Assembly: GCF_038502225.1 (NCBI RefSeq)
Contig: NC_091298.1
Span: 27,049,391-27,113,390, forward strand
Length of the DNA: 64,000 bases
Origin: Cherax quadricarinatus
Lineage: Eukaryota; Arthropoda; Malacostraca; Decapoda; Parastacidae
Direction: 5' to 3'
The notes under the pieces are model-generated. The model made no database searches. It worked only from the letters and a program-made list of their open reading frames with translations, and had not been told where the DNA came from. How positions within the stretch are numbered: position 1 is the first letter of the stretch; the number at the start of each line of letters is the position of its first letter. Below, in pieces: positions 60,326-64,000 of this stretch. The position numbers were made by a program, and so were the translations under genes.

Positions 60326-62809
60326 ATCTCTCCCCTGTGTTAGGGCGGTTCAGGAACCTCAAGCCTCCCAGTAATTGAGGTGTTTTTTCTCCGTTATCGT
60401 GCCGTGAAAGGGTTTTCTGTACATTTTCCAGGTCAGCAATTTTCCTGCCTTGAAAGGTGCTGTTGTGTGCAGCAATTTCCCGCCAAGCTAGAACAAGTGA
60501 CCTGAAGAGTGTCATCATGGGCTTGGGATCCTAGTTTTTAAGGTTCTCATTATCCATCCCGTCATTTTTTTTGAATGCGTTGATCAATGTTATGGTCCTT
60601 TAAGGTGAGATCCTCCACATGATCCTCCCGGTCTTTGCTTGGTGTTTCCTCTATTTTTGGCCAGAATTTGTTTTGTACTCTGATGAAATTTAATTTTCTC
60701 GTGTTTACCATTGTGATAATTGGAATTTTTGTTAAGACATGTTTTCTCGCCCCCTGAAAGATTTGGTTGTGGGTCTTGATTCTGCAATGGAAGACACTGT
60801 CATGCAGATTCGGTGTCATCTGCAAAGGAAAACAGTGCTTTTTGACATCCTTTTCTGGGAAAAAGGGGTGAGGCCAAGATGGGAGCTAGTACTGTGCCTT
60901 ATGGAAAAGGCTTTTCGTAAAACCCTGGACTTTCTCTGTTGACTACTCTCTGTATAATAGTGGATCAAAATACATATTGTGGGTGATGGGGGGGTTGTGA
61001 GGTCGGGGCGGGTCTAGCGGTCGGTTTTTTTACGATTTTTCGTAATAAAAACTTTGGGGGGGGTGGGAGAAGGACTTTTGGAAAAGGGTTTGATTTCGTT
61101 GGGTTTCTCATGAATCTCGACTTGGGCTGAGTGATGGGGGGTTTTTGGATTACAATGAGAAGAAAGGGGGACACAGTGGGGTCGCCCTGGGAAGATAGTG
61201 AGGTGTTTTGGGTATAGAAGGTGCAGATGTTGGGTAAGTGTATTGCTGCAAAAAGGGCCCCAAAGCAAAAGGGGATGATATCAATTAAATTTTTAGTAAC
61301 GAATGGAGAATTCTGTGTTTTTTATTTTCCCCGGGTCGTCAGCCTTCTTCATTTTTGTGTGAATGGGGTCAAGATTTTAGGTGTAAGACCTTGAGTTTAG
61401 TGGTTCTGACTTTATTTTAGCATTATATAATGTGCTCCTCCCGTTTGAGGATGGAAAGGGTAATTATTAAAATTTTTGTAATGGGGAAAAATGGTTTAGT
61501 TTCTTTCTTTATATAATGTCTCAGCCGGGGGAAGAGGCTGATTAATTTTTTAAATTTGGGGCTTAAGTTTATTTTTTTCAATGATTAAAGAGGTTGTGTG
61601 ACGGTATGTATGTTTTTTTCATTTTTATTGTAAGGGGAATTTTGGAAAGAGCATGTACTTTTTTTAAAGAGTTATGATGTGGTTTCCTCTGATTTCTGTG
61701 AAGGTTTGAACCCCGGGATGTCCAATCATATTATGTTAACTATATCAACCTAAAGGTTATATAGTTTATATTGTTTTTTATTGTAATAGGTTATATGGTT
61801 TTTGGTGTATATGGGTAACCTCTTTTATGTCAATTACAATGTGTTGTTATAATTTGTTGTTAGTGTATGTTGTGTAGGATTGAGGATCCTACTGTACCCA
61901 TTTATATCTTTTATTTAATATTAAGCTGTAAAGTTTTAAATAAAATATAAAAAAAAATTCAAGTCTTCACTGATGATACGATTGTGAGGAAAAGTTCAGT
62001 AGATAGGATAGCGAGGAGTATATAGTAACAATAGTTTATTGCTGGCTACTTGTTAAGGTAGGGTAAGTCCAGCTCCACTATTCCCCCTTTTCTCCCCACC
62101 TAAAGTGATAGTTTGACTGCCGGCTGCTTGTTAACATAGGGTCAGTCTGCTCCATATCCTTCCTCCTCTTCCCCCAAGGTGACGTGTTGGGCTCTGGTCA
62201 AACAGTAAATCACTCGACTCACAGCTCCCAATACTACTGTAAGTACATGCCTGCCTTGTACTCTAGTGGATTTATTGGTTGAAAGCTTCACTTCTGACCA
62301 ATAGTAAGCGTAGTCTTTTCAGCCTTGCTCTAAGTTGACTGTTGTAATAATCACCACGTCTCTTAGGTATTGTACTTATCATGGAGAGTGATTATTTAAG
62401 CAGTTGGTAACCTGTCTATCTTTTTAGCTTGGATGACAGAGAGGGTCACCTGTCAATCAACGAGAAAAACTGAAGGAGACGGACTAACGTCCTGGAGACG
62501 TCCCATTTTGGATTTAATTACCTGTGCACCTGTTGAAGAGTGCGGGACGTAACCCCACATCATTGCAGGGTAAGAACCTGCTTTCCTCTCATCGGGATAT
62601 AATACTCACGGCTATACTGTGAGAACTAGCCAGTGGGTCGTAACCAACACCTGCAACCCCCATCATCAGCAGCGGCTACGATTTCAACAACAGTGTCCAA
62701 CACCAGACACCCCTATATATTAGCTTGAATTCAGTTATTTATATTTTCATTTTCATTTCTTTAATGTAGGATTAATATTTCATATTTAAGTGTTTTATAT
62801 TTTATATTT
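60326..62809. other. spacer, no gene recognised
   Basis: Run-rich until about 61.9 kb, then normal-looking. Contains AATAAAATATAAA near 61,940. The segment 62,030-62,200 has two related CTTGTTAA/GGCTACTTGTTAAGGTAGGG stretches, suggesting an old short duplication. Confidence 0.45.
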
Positions 62810-62960
62810 CTGTATAATAAAGTGTTTATGTTTGTCTGTTATTATTTCTTTTTCTATTCATTAATTTTCCTGAGGAGGAGCCAGCCTGAGTAATACTGTC
62901 TGAAGTTATTACAGGGCTGAGTAAGCCTTCACAAGTTGCGACCTTGCCAGGGATCAACTC
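62810..62960 (+). other. possible LTR end and primer-binding region
   Basis: AATAAAGTG at about 62,817 precedes GTTGCGACCTTGCCAGGGATC at about 62,934. A GCGACC-TTGCCAGGGA context is reminiscent of Ty3/gypsy leaders after a 5' LTR, but no gag follows and no second LTR is visible. Weak call. Confidence 0.2.
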
Positions 62961-63724
62961 GACTGAATCAAGATTCAACTCCATCTCGAATCTACCATTT
63001 GGAACTTCAACGCTGGATACCACAGACGGTTACCACGAGCCATGAGTAATCATTCTGTATGGTAGGACTACAGACAGGTATTTAAAAGATTTGGTGATTG
63101 TTATAGTCTCAATTTATTGTAAGTCAAGTCAGGCAGGATATAATAACTAATTCTGCCACCTTTAGAACTCGAGAACACTTTGAGAGATTAGACTCTAGGG
63201 ACCCGAGATTTTCCAGTGACAATTTGTTTCATTGAGCTCTTTATTATATCAAGGGAACTGTCATAGGACACTCTTGATTTGTTGGTGAGAAAGATTGAAT
63301 GGTCAAATGACCCCATTCTACTTACTGTTTGCTCGGAGCCGCATAGAACCCTTCGTTTTAATTAATACATATTGTTTAATTGGAAGCAGATATAAGATAT
63401 AATGGAACCTACTCATTGTGCTTACACTCCTCCCCACCACCAGTGATCATTCTACATTCCCTTGTTCACTTAAAATTAAAAAATGACTTGAACAAGGACA
63501 CATCAATAACACAATATATAAACACTAACAATCCAGGCAACATCTGACATATACTATATACAAGTTTTAAAACATATCACAATTCAAGAAGGAAAAAAGT
63601 TATAATAATAAGGCTACAGAATCTATAACAAACTCTAAATTACAACCTCAACACAATAATAATGCACCAAGCAATAACAATCACCCAAATACAACTCCAA
63701 CAAATTACACAAGACCTTCAATAT

Positions 63725-64000
63725 GCATTATTAAAAACCTGTGCTGAACACAGGTGAATATCCCTTCCCACACAACACAGGGGACTCATCATCCCTCCCC
63801 ACTCCACAACCAGGTGACCCATCATCCCTCCCCCACTCACAGAATACAGGTGACCCATCATCCCTCCCCCCCTCCACAACACAGGTGCCCCATCATCCCC
63901 CCCCACTCCACAAACGGTGACCATCATCCCTCCCCAACTCACAATACAGGTGACCATCATCCCCCCCCCCACACACACACTGAAATACCCATCATCAATC
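63725..64000 (-). repeat. ~30-bp minisatellite
   Basis: About nine degenerate units of CAGGTGACCCATCATCCC plus TCCCCCACTCCACAA, running off the right edge. The 86-aa minus frame across it is only the repeat. Confidence 0.9.

Noticed and set aside
62810..62960. Confident gypsy element
   Set aside because: Only a short LTR-end/PBS-like context; no gag-pol and no partner LTR in the window.

Overview
The window looks like repeat-dense, gene-poor nuclear DNA from an arthropod, most likely a decapod crustacean. This is inferred from the mix of retroelements and tRNA-derived SINEs; no host marker gene was found to confirm it. I recognise no host protein-coding gene, rRNA or functional tRNA. Almost every long open frame belongs to a retroelement, and the rest is satellite DNA, microsatellite or unassigned sequence.

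Layout. 1-305 is a 42-bp minisatellite. 583-11,584 is a very large 19-bp G/T-strand minisatellite. It is interrupted by a Penelope-type (PLE) fragment with a hammerhead ribozyme, a strand-switched tail, a MITE, a 0.38-kb tandem duplication and two 5-bp-TSD solo-LTR-like insertions. The block 4.57-7.44 kb is itself duplicated into 7.44-10.56 kb. 13.0-16.5 kb is an inverted PLE pair: the minus arm is split by a 5'-truncated CR1-type LINE, and the plus arm keeps the RT palm and GIY-YIG endonuclease. 16.5-17.6 and 23.6-26.6 kb hold RTE and L2-like LINE fragments in the minus orientation, each abutting a (TA)n tract. 26.9-27.3 kb is an ORF-less head-to-head PLE remnant with a 12-bp TSD. 23.2 and 28.7-29.1 kb are a 380-bp inverted pair. 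29.76-33.08 kb is a near-full-length RTE LINE with a 968-aa EN-RT frame. 34.9-43.2 kb is a BEL/Pao LTR element whose gag-pol body is inverted relative to its own C-terminus and repeats, and which also carries an L2-like LINE. 44.6-45.9 kb has an inverted SINE pair and a second ORF-less PLE palindrome with a 12-bp TSD.

A 100-N gap lies at 46,596-46,695. From about 47 to 61.9 kb the sequence is dominated by homopolymer runs. Comparison of one repeat there with a clean copy at 33 kb suggests systematic base-level error rather than real sequence. Clean sequence resumes for the last 2 kb.

The most interesting signal is a set of small type-I hammerhead ribozymes in the PLE terminal regions. They come in three core versions, with the nucleotides at positions 3 and 8 being C/G, G/C and U/A. 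The pair covaries while stems I, II and the palindromic stem III stay intact. All of this comes from reading by eye; no alignment or search was run.
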